Shown here: one piece after another, positions 1 through 12,223 of the stretch | How positions within the stretch are numbered: the first letter of the stretch is position 1 | How the letters are laid out: each line of letters opens with the position of its first letter | The notes under the pieces: generated by a model | Told to the model about the DNA's origin: nothing | The model's input: only the letters and a program-made list of their open reading frames with translations | The model's database searches: none | From: Gremmenia infestans | Lineage: Eukaryota; Ascomycota; Leotiomycetes; Helotiales; Hamatocanthoscyphaceae | Length of the DNA: 64,000 nucleotides | NCBI GenBank assembly: GCA_032629725.1 | Contig: JAFEVB010000001.1 | Location: 1,240,001 to 1,304,000, forward strand | Reading direction: 5' to 3' | Translations under genes and position numbers: made by a program

Positions 1-687
1 TTCTAGTCGCGTCGTGTCCTCTTTATACGCGTCGAGAAAGATTAAAAGGAAAGCAAAGAAACTTTAGCAGGGTTCTAGCAGACTACTAAAGCTTCTTGAT
101 AGCTTACTCGTACTACACGTTTTCAAGTAGCTGAGAAATTGCCGAGGTGCTCACGTCGGTCGACTTAGGGATATAAATGTATTTCAAGCTGAACGAATGT
201 GCCCTACTCCGTAGACCTTTAAAGATCAGAAAGAGGGCTTAGCAGAGCGCAAAATAAACGAGAAAATAACATCTTTCTTCCTTTTTTAGTCACTTTATTC
301 ATCTATGCCTTGTATACTTACTACTACCCAAGGCTCATCACTTTTTTTATTTTCGGACCCTTCTTGAGATCAAATTTGTCCTTATTTTGTTACCTTGCCT
401 ACTTTTTGCTATAATATTTACTTTCTTGCTATGCCTGATTTAGTGGGACGATATCTCCCTAAAACCTAGGTATCCACCCGATATTTACCATAATACACTG
501 CGACCGCTCGGTACTTCCATTGAATTTGTACTATTAGTACGCGAGACGATAGGGGGCACTAGCGCCTTCCAGCCAATTTTTTTCGACACTTGCAGCAATA
601 GTATAAGCGCATGTCACTATATCTGAAATGAACAAAACGTTGTCCTTTCCGCATAGATTTTCAATTCAAATATACAGAAATATAGTA
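1..687. other. Left-edge intergenic sequence
   Basis: No reading frame or RNA gene is convincing here. The stretch lies downstream of the DUF3431 gene and probably holds its 3' untranslated region. It is moderately AT-rich without obvious repeats. Confidence 0.5.
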
Positions 688-1610
688 TCAGGAGCAATTC
701 CCAACCCCGAAAACATCACACAAACACTGTTCTTCCGCCGGACAACTAAAGCACATCATTAGCAATCAATCCTACTCACTCCACTCCATCTTCATTTCGA
801 AAACAAGAATAAAATCAAGGAAACAACTTACTGCACAGCCTCCATCCCAAACCACAAATGCCAAGTATACTCCAACACCCTCCCACTACTCCTTGAATCC
901 AAATCCGTCGTCACCAACCACTCCCTGAGCGCCCTCCACGTCTCCACCCCCCTCCTCCTAATCGCCTCCCGCGTAACCGCAAACTGCGCACAACACGGCG
1001 CCGCTATCTTCTCCGGCAATGCCCCATCCTCGCTCCAAAACTCCCGCAACACCGAAGATATCTGCACATCTCGCGGCGAGCCCTTCAGATCCTGCAACGG
1101 CGCCACGTCGCCGGACAGCTGGATGACATTCTCACATCCCGGAAGACAGCGCGGGGATAGGTAGCCGTGTTTCTGGACGGAGAGCGGGTTCAGGTGCGCT
1201 AGTTCATAGGTGGAGGAGAATTGCTGGTGCCAGGCTTGAGCGTGGTCGTGGTGGAAGAATATTATGTCGGGCAGAGTGTCGTAGTTGTCGATTATGTAGG
1301 TTAGGTAGACCATTGCTTCATTGCCTTTGTTGACGGGTACGGTCAAGTCGGCGGAGGAAGAATCTGTGGTGTAGATATAGGGTGTCCAGTGTGAGGATTG
1401 GAGGGCGGGGTTCAGCCAGGTTAGATTTGAGGACGTGGTTGAGGCGACGACGAGGGCTTTTGATAGGTGGGAATGTGGGTTGATTGGCTTTTTAAAAGCA
1501 GGGGAAGAGGTTTTGCTCGTCCAGTGGAAGATAAGGGAGACGAAGAGGGCGAGGAGGAGGGGTTTGAGGGTGAAGGAGAGAAGACGTTGGGTGCGGCCTG
1601 GTTTAAGCAT
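688..1610 (-). CDS. DUF3431-family protein, type II membrane anchor (spliced)
   Basis: Reads as complement of 688-745 joined to 832-1610, 278 residues. The first exon begins with a basic N-terminus and a hydrophobic segment at about residues 13-29, consistent with a signal anchor, so the rest would face the secretory lumen. The core VPVNKGNEAMVYLTYIID and DIIFFHHDHAQAWH is what I recognise as the fungal DUF3431 family, which resembles glycosyltransferase-like proteins of unknown activity. The long frame appears to stop after MEAVQ, but that stop overlaps a GTAAGT donor at 831. Splicing an 86-bp intron (branch TGCTAAT, acceptor at 746) adds a Cys-rich tail, HCPAEEQCLCDVFGVGNCS, which fits the usual family ending. 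Function is unknown; family call is from memory of the motif. Confidence 0.8.
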
Positions 1611-2331
1611 TGTGACAACAACATTAACAAAAGATAAAACGAAAATGAGAAGGAGAAAGAAACACAGAGATCAGATGAACGGAAGAGGTTGAGAATTATA
1701 TCTTCGTAGCTGACAACTAGTAGCTTCAGATAGTGCTTCAGAAACAAATACGTATCAAATCGCCATCGAGAGTTTGAAACACGCAGGAGAGGGGTGAAAC
1801 CGTGAAACATGCTTCAGATTTGATGCCGCCGGTGCACAAGCGCGTCACACTATGAATACCCTCAGATTGGGGAGCTCGAAACACTCTGATGGCTTGAAGA
1901 TGGGATAATGAGGAACACTTGATTTGATTAAGAGGCATATTTTTTCCCCCCCCGGATGGATATTCAAGGTGTCCGTGGCAAGCCGACCCTCGTCTCGAGT
2001 TGCCATTTTCATGTTCAGTTTCGCTCTGTGGATGAGCTCCAGAACTTCTTTGAAATCTGTTCTAATAGGTCCCATTGAGACGGAATATTAAGTTACATCT
2101 TTTCTTGAAATAAATATGTATATAAAGCATCTCTGCTCTTAAATTTCTGTTAAGTAAAGGTAGATTTATCAGTTATCAGGGTCAGGTCGCCTCCCCACTT
2201 TTGCTTGTACATACGATACGTACCGGACAGGGTATAAGCACAACATCCCTCTTCTCTCTTATAGCTACCTACCTCACAACTTCCTTCCAACACTCAATTA
2301 CACTTGCATCTTCATCTTCCTCATTTGGAAA
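1611..2331. other. Divergent promoter region
   Basis: Shared upstream region of two divergent genes. A pyrimidine-rich stretch at about 2250-2320 precedes the plus-strand start, as is common for fungal promoters. No coding sequence is supported. Confidence 0.5.
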
Positions 2332-3313
2332 ATGGGTGTAATTCGCACTTTCCTCTCAACCGCCGTCCTCGGCGGCACCGGCAGCTTAGCAGGATTCGCA
2401 TTCTGGACGCGCCAAGGTATGTCCTTTCCTCCCCCCCCCCTTCACCCCCTCTATCCCCCCCAGCTCTCAATTCCCCCACAACTCGTCGCCCAGCATTACA
2501 TTACATCCTCCATTCCTTTTCAGCCTCCTTACCACACTATACCCACAACAAACAGCCTCCCTCACCTCACAGCAAGCTAATCACGCACCACCCCCACAGC
2601 GAAATTCGTCCCCCTCTCTCCCACCGACGCAATCTTCACCTCCCCGGCCTACCTACGCAACAACCCCAACAAGAACCCCGCAAGCCAGGATCTGTGCGTG
2701 CGCCGGGTCCCACTATCGAAGATCAAGCCGCATCTGCTGGAGAAGGAGGCCGAGGGGAAGTTGACCGAGGCGTTTTGCCAGGGGCTTTGGAGTGGACTGG
2801 GTATGTATATACACAATCCATACAACACTACACAATACGTCTGAGAGAGCAAGAGAAAGAGAAAGAAATAGAGAGGGAGAACCTTATAGCTAGTTAACAC
2901 CCAACCCAACAACAGGCTACGCATACCAACGGCACTACCTCTCCAAAAAATACCAGAACACTACCACAACCGCCCACCAACTATGGACGCGCCCCGAGCT
3001 CGCAACCTCCACCTACGAGCCCGGCACGCAGATAACAGACCACTTTGAAGTGGTATCCAAGACCCCCGAATCCATCGTCGTGCGCTGCGGCGGGTCGCCG
3101 CTGGAACAGGGCGTGCGGGCCAGCGACGGCTTGTTTGAGATGGGCGTGCAGATCAAGAAGGACGAGGGTGTTGCGGAATTCCGGTTGAAGAGTGTGTTTT
3201 ACAAGGGCCTGGGCAAGGCGGATGGGCCGCCGATGCCGCCGCATGTATTGTTTGCGCATAAGCTTTATACGAAGTTGTGGATGGAGACGGCGGTTGGGAA
3301 TGTGGTTATGTAG
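2332..3313 (+). CDS. Conserved fungal protein with N-terminal membrane segment (spliced)
   Basis: Three exons, 2332-2416, 2600-2800 and 2916-3313, give 227 residues with consistent phase (introns 183 and 115 bp, donors GTATGT and GTATGT). The N-terminus IRTFLSTAVLGGTGSLAGFAFW is a single hydrophobic helix. The second exon encodes a Pro/Asn-rich linker and a charged segment; the third encodes a compact domain with ITDHFEVVSKTPESIVVRCG, SDGLFEMGVQIK and a C-terminal YTKLWMETAVGNVVM. I recognise the overall pattern from other filamentous fungi, where it is annotated only as hypothetical. Membrane attachment, perhaps to an organelle, is inferred from the helix; no catalytic motif is visible. Confidence 0.8.
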
Positions 3314-3772
3314 GTGAGGCAAGGAAGGAGATGCTGTGGGATGGATGCGTGAGGTGTGGTTGTATATGATGATTTTTGTCTAGATACCCTTCTAAATCTA
3401 CGAGTACGTCTTGACTCTAAATTTCAAACCTGACTCCTTGTCTGCTGATACTATAAAGCGACCCGACTATTGTTTCTATCGCCTCTTGATAATTCCAACC
3501 CATATAACGCCATAACACGAAACGCCCCGCTGATCACTCGTATAAGCTCAACACTTGAGCAGGCTTGAACAGATGTACCTACCATTCTAAATGCCGATGA
3601 GGCTCCATCGATAGCAGAAAAGTGACCCTCGAGGTCTCCTCAGGCCGTCAACGTTCTCTTTAAACCCAACCCCCCAGACCCCGAATTTTCGGCTGCTTTC
3701 TGAACGATCGTGGGTCTGCATTACATTCCTATCAGTCCAAGTCCACTCAACTCATTCTCATCCTAGGAAGAC
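3314..3772. other. Convergent intergenic region
   Basis: Lies between the 3' ends of two convergent genes and should contain both polyadenylation regions. Nothing else is supported. Confidence 0.5.
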
Positions 3773-4538
3773 CTACGCTCTACTAACCCACCTATCCATC
3801 TCATCCCCCGTATCCACATCCCCATCCACGTCCCCTTCACTCGTCTCATCCTCCTCCTCAAACTGTCTCCCCGTACACCTACCCAGCAACCTATTCCACA
3901 ACGATTTAAAAATCCACCCCAGCGCCGCGAAAACCAGCACCGGCGTCCCCAGCGCCACGCCCCACGGCGGCGTATCATGCCTCTGCATCACGATCCAGAA
4001 CTGCACCATGACGCCGATTATCGCCATCAGGCTCCCCACCTGCACCACGGACCAGAAGCCCCAGTACAGCTGCATGAGGTCCTCGCCGTCGCAGTACTGG
4101 ATGTTGAAGAGCGCGAAGCATTCTAGCATGATGAAGAATATGGATATGAGGAAGCAGAGCGTTGCGATGCCGAGATAGCGACGCCGTAAGCGCTGCACGC
4201 GGTGGCGGTAGCGCCGTGCTGAGAAGCCGCGTTCTAAGTCGGGGATTATGTTTGATCTGTTGTTCAAATGACGGATATTAGTTGCTAGGTATGCTATTTT
4301 GTTGTTCGTGCTTGGCTTACTGTGAACGAGATGGGAGGGAGGCAGACAGTGACTAAAAGGTGTAAATGCGGAGGATATCTTACCTGTGATGCTGGTACGC
4401 AGCGACGCACATCAAGACCAACACCAAGATGAACAGGAGCCAGAAGACAGCGTTTGCCTGGGCCACCGTCAGATTTCGCATGAATCTAGCATAATGACGG
4501 CATCTCTGGATATCTTTCCTGGTGAACTCGCTCGTCAT
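3773..4538 (-). CDS. Four-helix membrane protein (spliced)
   Basis: Complement of 3773-4256 joined to 4384-4538, 212 residues. The donor CACAG|GTAAG at 4383 and acceptor AACAG at 4257 give an intron of 127 bp and restore the frame through HHR|SNI. Hydrophobic segments: one in exon 1 (NAVFWLLFILVLVLMCVAAY), then GIATLCFLISIFFIMLECF, a third around WSVVQVGSLMAIIGVMVQFW, and a fourth around GTPVLVFAALGWIF. Basic loops follow helix 1 and an acidic tail (EEEDETSEGDVDGDVD) closes the protein. The start at 4538 is the first Met that precedes a hydrophilic N-terminus; an upstream Met in the same frame would add an implausible leader. No family is recognised. Confidence 0.75.
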
Positions 4539-6717
4539 GACGTCCGAATACAAATACAAGACAAGAGGATCCAAAACATGTAGGTATATATATAACACGA
4601 AATATTTAATACTGTAAAGACGCCTACAACTAGTCCTTACAGAAATATGCAAATATAGGGCTACAAAATTTCGAGGGTCTTACTCCTTAAGATGTTATAA
4701 GATGTGTGCAGGAAACGGTATGACAGAACTAGCTACACTGGTGATAGGGAGAAGTAGAAACCCGGGACCGAATACTCGCAAGTGTCCGCGACTCAAACAC
4801 ATCAAGCCCAAGTCCTACACTTGTTCGGAATCGTTCACATTCTATTCTGCACCGCCGCGAAAAGCGCGAACTATCAAGACACTGTATAAGGGCACTAGCC
4901 ATAAGTATGCTGCTTTCACGCATCCCTCGTCGCTCACGCCAAGATTCCAAGAGAAAATCGCCTAAAATGTAAACACAAGAGCCAGCCTCGCCTAAAAGAA
5001 ATACCGAAAGTGAGACTTCTCAGCTATTGCAACTCGCGATATCGGGACGGTGAGTAAATTTAAAAGTCGACGTCGTTGATGCCAAGGTGGGTACTCGCAG
5101 GGCCAAGCAGATAGCCAAGGAGGGCGAAGTCACATGCCAAGAGACTTCATCTCATTGGGCACTCAGCTCGGGAGTCCATTGCTCCTTACATCCCGTCGCC
5201 CCTCCTCTGGGAAGCTCCATTAGGAAATAGAGACTCAATTAAGGACTCATAACCTTGTGAGGCTTAGATAAACTTTAAAGTGACGGACCGACCACACGAG
5301 CGCGGTAGTTGTAAGTCCGTAACTAGCCTTGCGGTACGGTACTGCCACACTTAGTGCCATGTGAGATCCCCGTCGACCAGATTCCCCGCTGGGGTCTTGG
5401 AAGCCGGGGATCTGGATCTGGATTTCCAGAGGCCTACTCGCTGCCCAATCTGCCTTTCGTCATCCCGAGGGACCCGGAGTTTAGACATGCGCAGCTGCCA
5501 GTGATGTAGTGCTTCGTTGGGTATATCTGTTATCTATTAACATAGAGTTACGCGCTACTGCATTCAACTTCAAGAGATATAGTAAAATGTACTGCTTGAT
5601 TGCCATGGCTTCTAGAACCGCATAGCCAGTAGGTAAGCAATCTAAATTCCCCTCTAAACGATATCATATATGATCAAACTAAGGCGTCTAGTGAATCTTA
5701 TCGACGAAGTTAGCTTTGGATGGCCACGAGAGATATGCGAAGACTCACGAGACCAGAAAGTCACCAGTCGGGTGAGTCTGACTCGGAATAATCCATCTGC
5801 AACGCAACTGCTATTTGATTCCGGCCTAACCCGAAGTCGACGGGATCTTGCAGGCGACAACTAGCATAGTGCAATCTGACATTCGTGAGAACTGGAGGTG
5901 GTACCAGATCGAATACCTGCAGTCATCTGAAACCAGCTAGTTTTGAAGAGCCACTGAGTTTCTACGTCCACGTCAAGGGAGCAGTAAAAAGTATGAGGAC
6001 CGGATAACATTTCTTTCTTAGAACTATCGACTCGAGGTAAGTATCTTTTGATTTGGCAAGAGGCGCTCTCCATTGGGTTTCAAGAAACCTATACTCGTAC
6101 CCCCAAGATAAAGGCTTATCAAACTGCCAGGCATCTGCTACGGCATACACAGGGAAACCCATTCCACTCGTGTCTACGATCCATCTTTCCCCGGGAAACG
6201 CTGTCATAGCTCTTTCACATAATAAACTTTTCCACTTGCTCTTCCTCTTTCGTCATCTGAAGTCCATATTCTTTACTTTCGATAGAAGGGTATGGGTGCT
6301 TGAAATGAAAAAAATACGTCCTTCCAACCATGACCTGTTAAGGACTCACTCATTAGTCAAGCCACATTTCTCTCTTCTGCACGTCCTTTCGCCTGATTTC
6401 GGGTCAAGAAATCACTTTGCCCGTAAGGGTCCGCAAGACTTCTCTGTTATTCCGAAGAGTCAATCGTAATGGTAATTTGTGCTTTGTTCGGCTTCGAGCG
6501 TAGTATATTGACGACTTTCAACCACTCGATATGCGTCTTATTACTACGAACAAGAAGACCTTGCAGTGTTCCCAAGGGGATTAGCAGAGTCAAAGAGCGA
6601 CGGGACACAGGTAGTTAGCTTTACTTCTTCGTAAGCGCTTCAAAGTACGAATTAAAACACAGGGGCCGTAGAAATATCTCATAGCTCGCATAGCCTTCCG
6701 ATTAGTAGCGCCATGGC
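4539..6717. other. Gene-poor region with a lone coding-like fragment
   Basis: No intact gene. On the minus strand at about 6010-6207 a short frame reads RWIVDTSGMGFPVYAVADAW and continues with protein-like composition, but it has no start, no splice partners and no recognised family; it may be a fragment of a decayed gene. Several other open frames in this stretch look random. Confidence 0.4.
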
Positions 6718-8170
6718 TCACGGACCCCAAGCTTGAAACATTTCCAAATAAAAGAAGTGGTAGGATCCCCATTGTTCATACCTAAGGTGCTGAAGACCAA
6801 GCTCTGGTATCCTTGTTAGGAATCGATATGTCTCAAAAGAGGTGTCTTGAGTTCGCCCCCTTTCTGCTTTAACTACAAACCTTTCTGGTACAACCACCAA
6901 AGTAATCTTAGAGAAGAAGATTTCTGTTGCATACTCGCGAAGTTTCTTGGAAATTAAGAAGAATTCTACGGGCAATTTCCAACATAAACATGTTGTGGAG
7001 GCGGCAGCATATCGGGTCCAGCAACAACAAGCCTCCGTGGTATCGGAGCATGCCTGACAACAGCGATACAGTTTATTAAAAAATTGCTCCACTGCATGTT
7101 ATTCCACTACCCGACGTGCTATGGGAGCACCTGGGGGAAGACAGGCAAGGTCCCAGAAACTGACAAGATCAGTATGCGTGAGAATCTGCGGTCGAATCTC
7201 TTCTGGAAGATCCATAAATCGGAATGGACGCTCAATGTGACCGGTGGACTCTCTGGTAAATTTGTACGCAGTGTCTGCAGCTAATTGCTCTATTTCATGG
7301 TATTTTCGAGCTCCAAGACGAATGGAGCATTCCCTGAGCTGCGGGAAGACTCATGAGAGGGCCAAGGAATTATTTTGCAACTTCGACATCGTCTTTGTTA
7401 CATGCACTGCTTAGCCTCAGCCGATTCGGTACGATGGAAGCGGCGATATGACTGCATAAGCGTGACCACTATATCATAGTACGTGTCCGCTCTTTATTGC
7501 GCGTATCGGTAGAATAATCAGAGGTCTGCAGAATGTCTTCACGGCGAGGAGTCAGACAAGTAGTGCAATCGCAAGAAAAGCAATTCGTTGTCAACATGGT
7601 ATGCCCTCTATATTTGTCCTCAGTGGGCGGTCGAATGTTAACACCGATAGTCAATGATGTTATCTGAGCTAAAGTCTTCTTAGTAAACGAGAAAAGACCC
7701 GACAGACCATCTAGTTCCGCTCGACAAGCGCTGAAGAAGCTCTCAGAGTAGAATAGCGATAGGACCTCATCGCGAATATCTCGAGAGATAAAAAGTAGCT
7801 GGAAAGGTAAGGGTTCGCAGCGACAATTTCAGGGATCGTAATGATTGATATAGTGGCACGCTGGACAAAGGCGGGGCATGCCGCGAGGAGCAGGATATGG
7901 AAATAGGCCCTCCAAGAAATATAACAAACTTTCGCTTCTCAAAAGCTTCCAAGGGGACGTGTCTGCATAATCATCTTCGTAGGGGTTGAGGTAGATTTCA
8001 GGACAATCATCCGCAGAGGGCAAGTATTTCAAACCATGGCGACATCCCCGAAGTATTTGTGCGCATATATCTGTAGGTGGCCAGTAGTTGAGAGAGATGA
8101 ATAGTTCTTTCGGAAGACCTGATTACGCGTATATTTTTCTTCGAGCATTCAAGGGGAGGTGGAGAAACAT
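6718..8170 (-). pseudogene. F-box-like/zinc-knuckle family pseudogene
   Basis: A frame that starts with ATG at 8170 can be followed for about 480 codons but is broken by stops at 8123-8125 (TAA), 7829-7831 (TGA), 7469-7471 (TAG) and 7099-7101 (TAA), and by a one-base frame change near 7345. Protein-like blocks in order: FLHLPLNARRKIYA at the N-terminus, CPACHYIN, PLPFQLLFISRDIRDEVLSL, an internal F-box-like block FRFMDLPEEIRPQILTHTDL, then Cys-rich CCCWTRYAAASTTCLCWKLP and EFFLISKKLREYATEIFFSK. The combination matches a family expanded in helotialean fungi, usually annotated as hypothetical or F-box proteins. The stops fit CAA, CGA or TGG codons altered by C-to-T change, as RIP would produce. 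Family from memory; lesions are seen directly. Confidence 0.75.
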
Positions 8171-8898
8171 GATCTGATAAGTGTCAGTATGCGATTCTGG
8201 TCATCTTGAAACCGTATTTCCTCACCGGTTCTGGATCATCGTGATGGCGGACTTGGCGTTGCGAAGCGGATCTAAAGTACGTAGTCTGGACCATGGTGCA
8301 TGTCGAGCTGAGTTGGACTTTGGAAAGCGGTTGAGATGGGTTCGAGAACCAACATCAACGAGTTTTGTTGACTTCCAAGTTTGCCAAGGGAAGGCGCTGA
8401 TGGGGTATAGTATGGGGTGGTGGGTCAATGTATAGACTACTCCGTACAGTAGAGGTTCTACTTGTATGCTCAGGCTATTCCACCATCCTCTGCTCGACCC
8501 CATCCCAAATACTTCGTAACCTGAAAAGAGCCTCTACTCGTTCGGTTTAGAAGAAGTCGGCGAATTGTTAGAGCATACCCCGGACTTGGCTTAAGTTCTT
8601 GCGCGCTGCGCTCCACTTTTCACTCCTTTTACAATGAAAAAGGCCCCACTTTCTAGAGATACACCTTTCGCTAGCCTTGTTGCTATTGCAATGTGTATAT
8701 GAAGAATCTTGAACTTCGGAGCTGTATACATCCTTCCCACGTTCTTTGAAAGCGCTGTCTTTATTAGAACCTTCTTAGCTTGAGGATCGGAGATAGAGGG
8801 ATAATTGGAATGGAGAGGCGTATTCCACAGCAGCAAAATATATCTGAAACCGACAAAACGGTTTTCATTTTGCATCACCCAAATCAAAACTACGCCCT
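8171..8898. other. Intergenic between pseudogene and polygalacturonase
   Basis: Contains no supported gene. It is upstream of the pseudogene and downstream of the polygalacturonase, so it would hold a dead promoter and a 3' untranslated region. Confidence 0.45.
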
Positions 8899-10160
8899 CT
8901 ATTTTAAAACAGGACACCCACCATCAGGAAAATTACAACTCGCCCCCTTCCCACCCCCCGTCACCTCTACCTCGTCGAAGACAAAATTCTCACAACTGCC
9001 ACTGCCACACAACACATAATAATCATACGCGCTCTCCGTCGCCGTGCCCGTGACATTCCTAAACAGGACATTCTCAATGCTCACACCATTGCTCGGATCG
9101 CCCGTTGGCCCACCATTCAGATAGTCTTGCTGTACGTCGATACCGTAGCTCGAGATGTTGGTGAGGGAGATGGAAGAGTATGTTATGTTAGCGATGGAGC
9201 CGGTGGTGTTGTAGTTTGTTTTTATGCGCGCGCCGTTTTGCGAGTTTACTATTTGGCTGTTGCTGAACTTTGCAGCCCAGTTTATCAGTGATATGCTCAC
9301 ATGGGCGAGAGAGGAAGGGAGACGTACGAGGACATTGGTCACGACGTTATTGGCCTTCCCGCCAACAGATCCGATACTCAACCCGTGGCCCCCGGAACAA
9401 TACATACTGTCCACGGTAATATTATTCCCGCTCGTGACGGCTACGCAGTCATCTTGGTTGATGACCGTAGTATTTGCGATGAGTGTGTTGTTGCAAGAAC
9501 TGACATCGAAACCATCCGAGTTGTGACTGGCTGCTAGACCGTTACTGCGGTTATTTGGCGCGTCGCCGGCGCTGTTGTCGAGGGTCATGTCGCGTAGTGT
9601 GAGGTCTGAGGAGCCTGATATGCTGAAGAGATGAACGGGCCAGTTTTTGATGTGGAGGAGCTTGATAACTGAGCCTCCGGTCATCTTGCTGACGGTGATG
9701 AAATGGTTTGGTCTTCCACTTTTTAGTCTCAAGGCTACCTCAAATGGGGGTTTCAAGCTTACTTTGGCACTCCTCCATTTGAACCGAGTCCGTCCCAGTA
9801 TGCCGGTCCATTACCATCAATTTGTGCTCCTTTAGCAGCCGTGATTGTCACGTTATCGCCACCGAAGATCATCGGCTCAAACGAGCTCGAGTTGGTGAAA
9901 CCAAAAGTTGTGAGGCCCGAGAATGTGACTTTGGTGTTATCTTTCAGTTTCGAGAGATCAATGCTGGAATTGTTTGGCGCTGCGATGTTTTCGAGTAGGA
10001 TCTCAGTACATGATGCTACTGCGATTGGAATCTGAGAATAGTTTGTGCAATAACATGGTGAACCATATACTTGACGTTCAAGCTGGACACCAGCCAGAGC
10101 AGTGGTTAAAATTGAAGAGATAAAGAATAAAGAGAGCATGATGCCTATAGGAGAAAACAA
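8899..10160 (-). CDS. GH28 endopolygalacturonase, secreted (spliced)
   Basis: Complement of 8899-9267, 9328-9712 and 9763-10160, 383 residues. Introns are 60 bp (GTACGT, branch CTGATAAAC) and 50 bp (GTAAGC); for the latter an acceptor six bases earlier is also possible, but the chosen one gives the usual KPNHF sequence. A signal peptide covers about residues 1-23. The GH28 catalytic blocks are all present: NSD at 197-199 (NTD in most members), DD at 220-221, GHG at 241-243 and RIK at 275-277, with SDGFDVSS and GGHGLSIGSVGG around them. The enzyme hydrolyses alpha-1,4-galacturonan in plant pectin outside the cell, as an inverting glycosidase. Length is normal for a fungal endo-acting enzyme. 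The Thr-to-Ser change in motif I is conservative, so activity is expected. Confidence 0.93.
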
Positions 10161-12145
10161 ATTCTCGCAACTCAGGATATAAAATTGCTGAATAGCACAA
10201 AAGTCTCGCTTTTAATCTGAATAGTTCGGAAGAACTTTCGATGCATTCTGGCAATTGCGGAGTAATCTGCATCGTGGAGAGTTCGAATACGGTAAACAAG
10301 CAGACTTGTCCATCTGAAAACTTCTCCAGACCGTGATTTTGGCGATTCTCTGTACTCACAACAGGCTAATGCAGGTCCGGCGTAGATGTTCTTGGGGAAG
10401 TCTTCGGAGTGCTTCTCGGAATTGTCCACGAGTAATATCGCCAGGGTGACACGATAAACGAAAAGCCAAGATGATGAGGGGTATAATACATAGTTAAAGC
10501 AAAGGAAAAAGACAATTCGGCCCTGTTTCTATAGAACGATAGACTGTCGGAGAAAATTCTGACACCAAGTGAGGATATGGCATCACGTGAGATTCGCCTG
10601 AGACGCCTGAGACACCAAATCTCAAGCTTTTAAGTTCTCACCCAAAGGATGTGTCTGATTTGTTTGTCTGCATAATGCAACTTCACCCTCCACCACCAGC
10701 CGTGATCCAGATTCAAGTGATTGGACATGTCGAACCTGATATTGACGCAGTGCAAGGGCACTTGCTGCACCTGCCGGAAACAAACACCTCCTTCCGTGCC
10801 TCATATCTGACCCATCGTGGTCGGATGCCTTGCCGTAACAAACGGCGAATCCTCACCGTGTCATCAAATCAATGGGTCTGTCGATGCCCATGGTGTTGTT
10901 GTCTTCATGTTGATTTTATACTTCTCGACGCCCTGAGAACTCGGTGAGGCTTTTCAGCTCATGGGATGTGCCCCCGCTTATTATGGGGGCGAAAGCACAA
11001 CACCAATATCACGGCATCTTCGGTTGGCAAAAAGCAACTTTTGTAAGTTAAGGCTGGGATGCCTTCAGTAGCCTACAGCAAAGACCATCCGATTCGCTGA
11101 ATGATGCCGCTGAAAAGCAGCCCGAAGACCGGTCTCGCGATCCTTTGCTTCTGCCTGTTTACCGCTGTCCCACCCCAGCACTGCGCCATCTCCAGGTCCT
11201 TGTCATGCTGTCAGGCGGATCGGCGTACGAGCCGGTTACTACACGTAACTTCAAAGTGGTAGGCGAATCAGTGTTCGTCGTGGCTGCAACAACCCATTTC
11301 TATGTGGCACTCGCCCTTGTTAGAGTGACCTGAACCCTTGCTAAGTTCCCGGCGTTGCATTAACTCCACTTGTTTGAACGAGGAGGATGGGAAAGGTATA
11401 AGTCGAAGGGCTGTCCGGAACAGAGCACACACAAGTCGCTCGCAACATCGGCGCCCTCTCGAGTTGCCAGGAGCCGCAACTTATCTCTCGTCTTTTCTGT
11501 TTCCGCGCGCCGGCGAGTGAGTCTGCTTTTCAAAGCGTGCTATTCATGCAGACCGGTCCCGTACACCTCCCATCACATCCAGGAGGCCCTTTTTTGAAGG
11601 ATTGGACCCATAAAAACGCCATCCACGACCCCTGATTGGTCTTCCCCGCTTTCCCACACACGATCTCACCGAAGCTCTCGAGACACGTACGCTCAGCACC
11701 AATGCCAAGGCCAATGAACAATCTGAACAAAGGAACAGCGTGACCGTGGAAGTTCACGAGAGCAAGTAACACGCTTCCATGAGCGGCATACCTCCCCTTC
11801 TTATCCCCATTGTGTTATTGCAGCAATGGATTGGGCTTGTCCCGATTTTGGTATGGTGTGTGTGCTGCGGTCACGGGGGCAGATGTAGGTTCACTCTCAC
11901 TCACTCACTCGCTCGCTACGTTGGGTTCTCGCGTACCGCGAATTCAAAGTACGGTAGGTGGATTGACTCTCTCTCACTGGTCGCTCGCCTCTCTCTACCC
12001 TCACCAGAAGCTCCCCTCCAACACCTCGCGGTGACAATCCCCCACAATTCTTCTGTTCTCAACAACAGCATCATTTGAACTCGTCGCTGCAAACAATTGT
12101 CGCTTTTTAATCACCATACTTTGTCCGCATCTTTTGGTACAAAAA
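10161..12145. other. Long intergenic region
   Basis: Separates the polygalacturonase promoter (minus strand) from the next plus-strand gene. Several open frames of 60-100 codons are present but have no protein-like features. The part from about 11850 to 12145 has CT-rich and CACT-type simple sequence (near 11890-11920) and probably includes the promoter and 5' untranslated region of the 12224 gene. Confidence 0.45.
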
Positions 12146-12212
12146 GTAAGTTGCAACTCCTCACTGTTCCCGCTCATTCAAATATCACATTCTAACGTCG
12201 CTGCCTAAAAAG
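12146..12212 (+). other. Probable 5' UTR intron
   Basis: A textbook donor GTAAGT at 12146, branch point CTAAC at about 12192 and acceptor AAAAAG at 12212 lie directly upstream of the ATG at 12224. This placement suggests an intron in the 5' untranslated region. Confidence 0.6.
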
Positions 12213-12223
12213 CTTCACTCAGT

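Noticed and set aside
2304..2897. 197-codon plus-strand frame overlapping the 2332 gene
   Set aside because: It reads through both introns in another frame and has a low-complexity His/Pro/Arg composition; the spliced model is far better.
8591..9053. Frames overlapping the 3' end of the polygalacturonase gene
   Set aside because: They are antisense or downstream shadows of the GH28 coding sequence and its UTR.
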